Below are positions 40,239 through 40,503 of a DNA stretch of 40,503 nucleotides, in pieces (position 1 is the first letter of the stretch; each line of letters starts with the position of its first letter). The translations under genes were made by a program, and so were the position numbers. The notes beneath the pieces were generated by a model. The model did not search any database and was not told the DNA's origin. It worked only from the letters and a program-made list of their open reading frames with translations. The stretch lies in assembly GCA_945883435.1 (NCBI GenBank), contig CAMCXK010000026.1, positions 1 to 40,503 on the forward strand. Direction: 5' to 3'. The stretch is from Chthoniobacter flavus (GTDB lineage Bacteria; Verrucomicrobiota; Verrucomicrobiia; Chthoniobacterales; Terrimicrobiaceae).

Positions 40239-40503
40239 ATGACCAACGTCGAACACATCCTCTCCGAGAATGATGCCGCCCGAAAACGCCGACGCCGCCT
40301 TGTCGTTTCGATTTTGCTCGGAGTGCTCGCCCTGCACATCGGCGCGGGCGTCATCGCAGGCGTGTTCGTCGTGGCCAAATACATTTTCCCTCCCCCTGCC
40401 AACTTCGAGGTCAAGAAGGACATCCGCCTGCCCGCGAAAAAACGCGAACACCGCATGAACATGGCCGCCATGGACGCCCTCGCGCCGAAGCCCACATTCA
40501 GCG
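40239..40503 (+). CDS. TonB-like single-span membrane protein, 3' end outside window
   Basis: This coding region starts seven bases after the second exbD and is cut by the window end after 88 codons. It is not in a complete open frame within the window. It begins MTNVEHILSENDAARKRRRR, followed by a span LVVSILLGVLALHIGAGVIA and then a periplasmic stretch YIFPPPANFEVKKDIRLPAK. The N-in single-span layout and position directly after two exbD genes are those of TonB/TolA, the periplasm-spanning arm moved by the ExbBD motor. The Pro-rich region of classic TonB is only slightly indicated (FPPPAN). The decisive C-terminal domain lies outside the window. Confidence 0.65.
   Translation, partial: MTNVEHILSENDAARKRRRRLVVSILLGVLALHIGAGVIAGVFVVAKYIFPPPANFEVKKDIRLPAKKREHRMNMAAMDALAPKPTFS

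Overview
The window is a high-GC bacterial chromosome segment with densely packed, often overlapping genes. The set of genes (a type II secretion operon in a G-H-I-J-K-L-M-x-D-E-F order, an ExbB/ExbD/ExbD locus led by TPR proteins, few strong Shine-Dalgarno sites, Gram-negative envelope genes) suggests a member of the Verrucomicrobiota or a close PVC relative. That placement is an inference from gene content; there is no rRNA gene here to confirm it.

Region 1 (1-1975) is accessory DNA: the 3' part of an IS3-family insertion sequence whose transposase is frameshifted, a small HNH nuclease gene, and an overlapping gene with a degenerate primase-type zinc-finger region. It lies directly beyond the 3' end of a tRNA-Phe gene (1976-2048, minus strand), the usual position of an integrated element. 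Region 2 (2049-8000) is core housekeeping: rplI, an intrinsic terminator, dnaB, an unrecognised alpha-helical repeat-like protein, infC with an AUU start, a HAD phosphatase, and pdxH on the opposite strand with its own terminator.

Region 3 (8061-13978) has a promoter and two adjacent PilB/GspE-type assembly ATPases without their usual pilT/pilC partners, a convergent endonuclease/exonuclease/phosphatase-family gene, a GT87-like membrane protein and a small unknown protein. Region 4 (14066-17617) has acetyl-CoA synthetase on the plus strand, and trpS with a small exported protein on the minus strand.

Region 5 (17707-28186) is one translationally coupled type II secretion operon of eleven genes: five (pseudo)pilins, GspL-, GspM- and GspC-like inner-membrane parts, secretin, ATPase and platform protein. 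With the two ATPases of region 3 the window carries three GspE/PilB paralogues. Region 6 (28277-32088) has a secreted HAD phosphatase, an esterase-like protein lacking its nucleophile serine, a CorA-like transporter with SMN instead of GMN, and a PrmA-like methyltransferase.

Region 7 (32112-40503) has a class A penicillin-binding protein with an intact glycosyltransferase but a degraded transpeptidase active site. Divergent from it is an envelope energy-transduction operon: a large exported TPR protein, a second exported protein, ExbB, two ExbD proteins, and the beginning of a TonB-like membrane protein cut by the window end. An 11-bp perfect inverted repeat lies between the two divergent units. 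No stretch above 300 bases is empty; the longest gene-free gap (5760-6030) shows nothing I can name apart from the infC ribosome-binding site.
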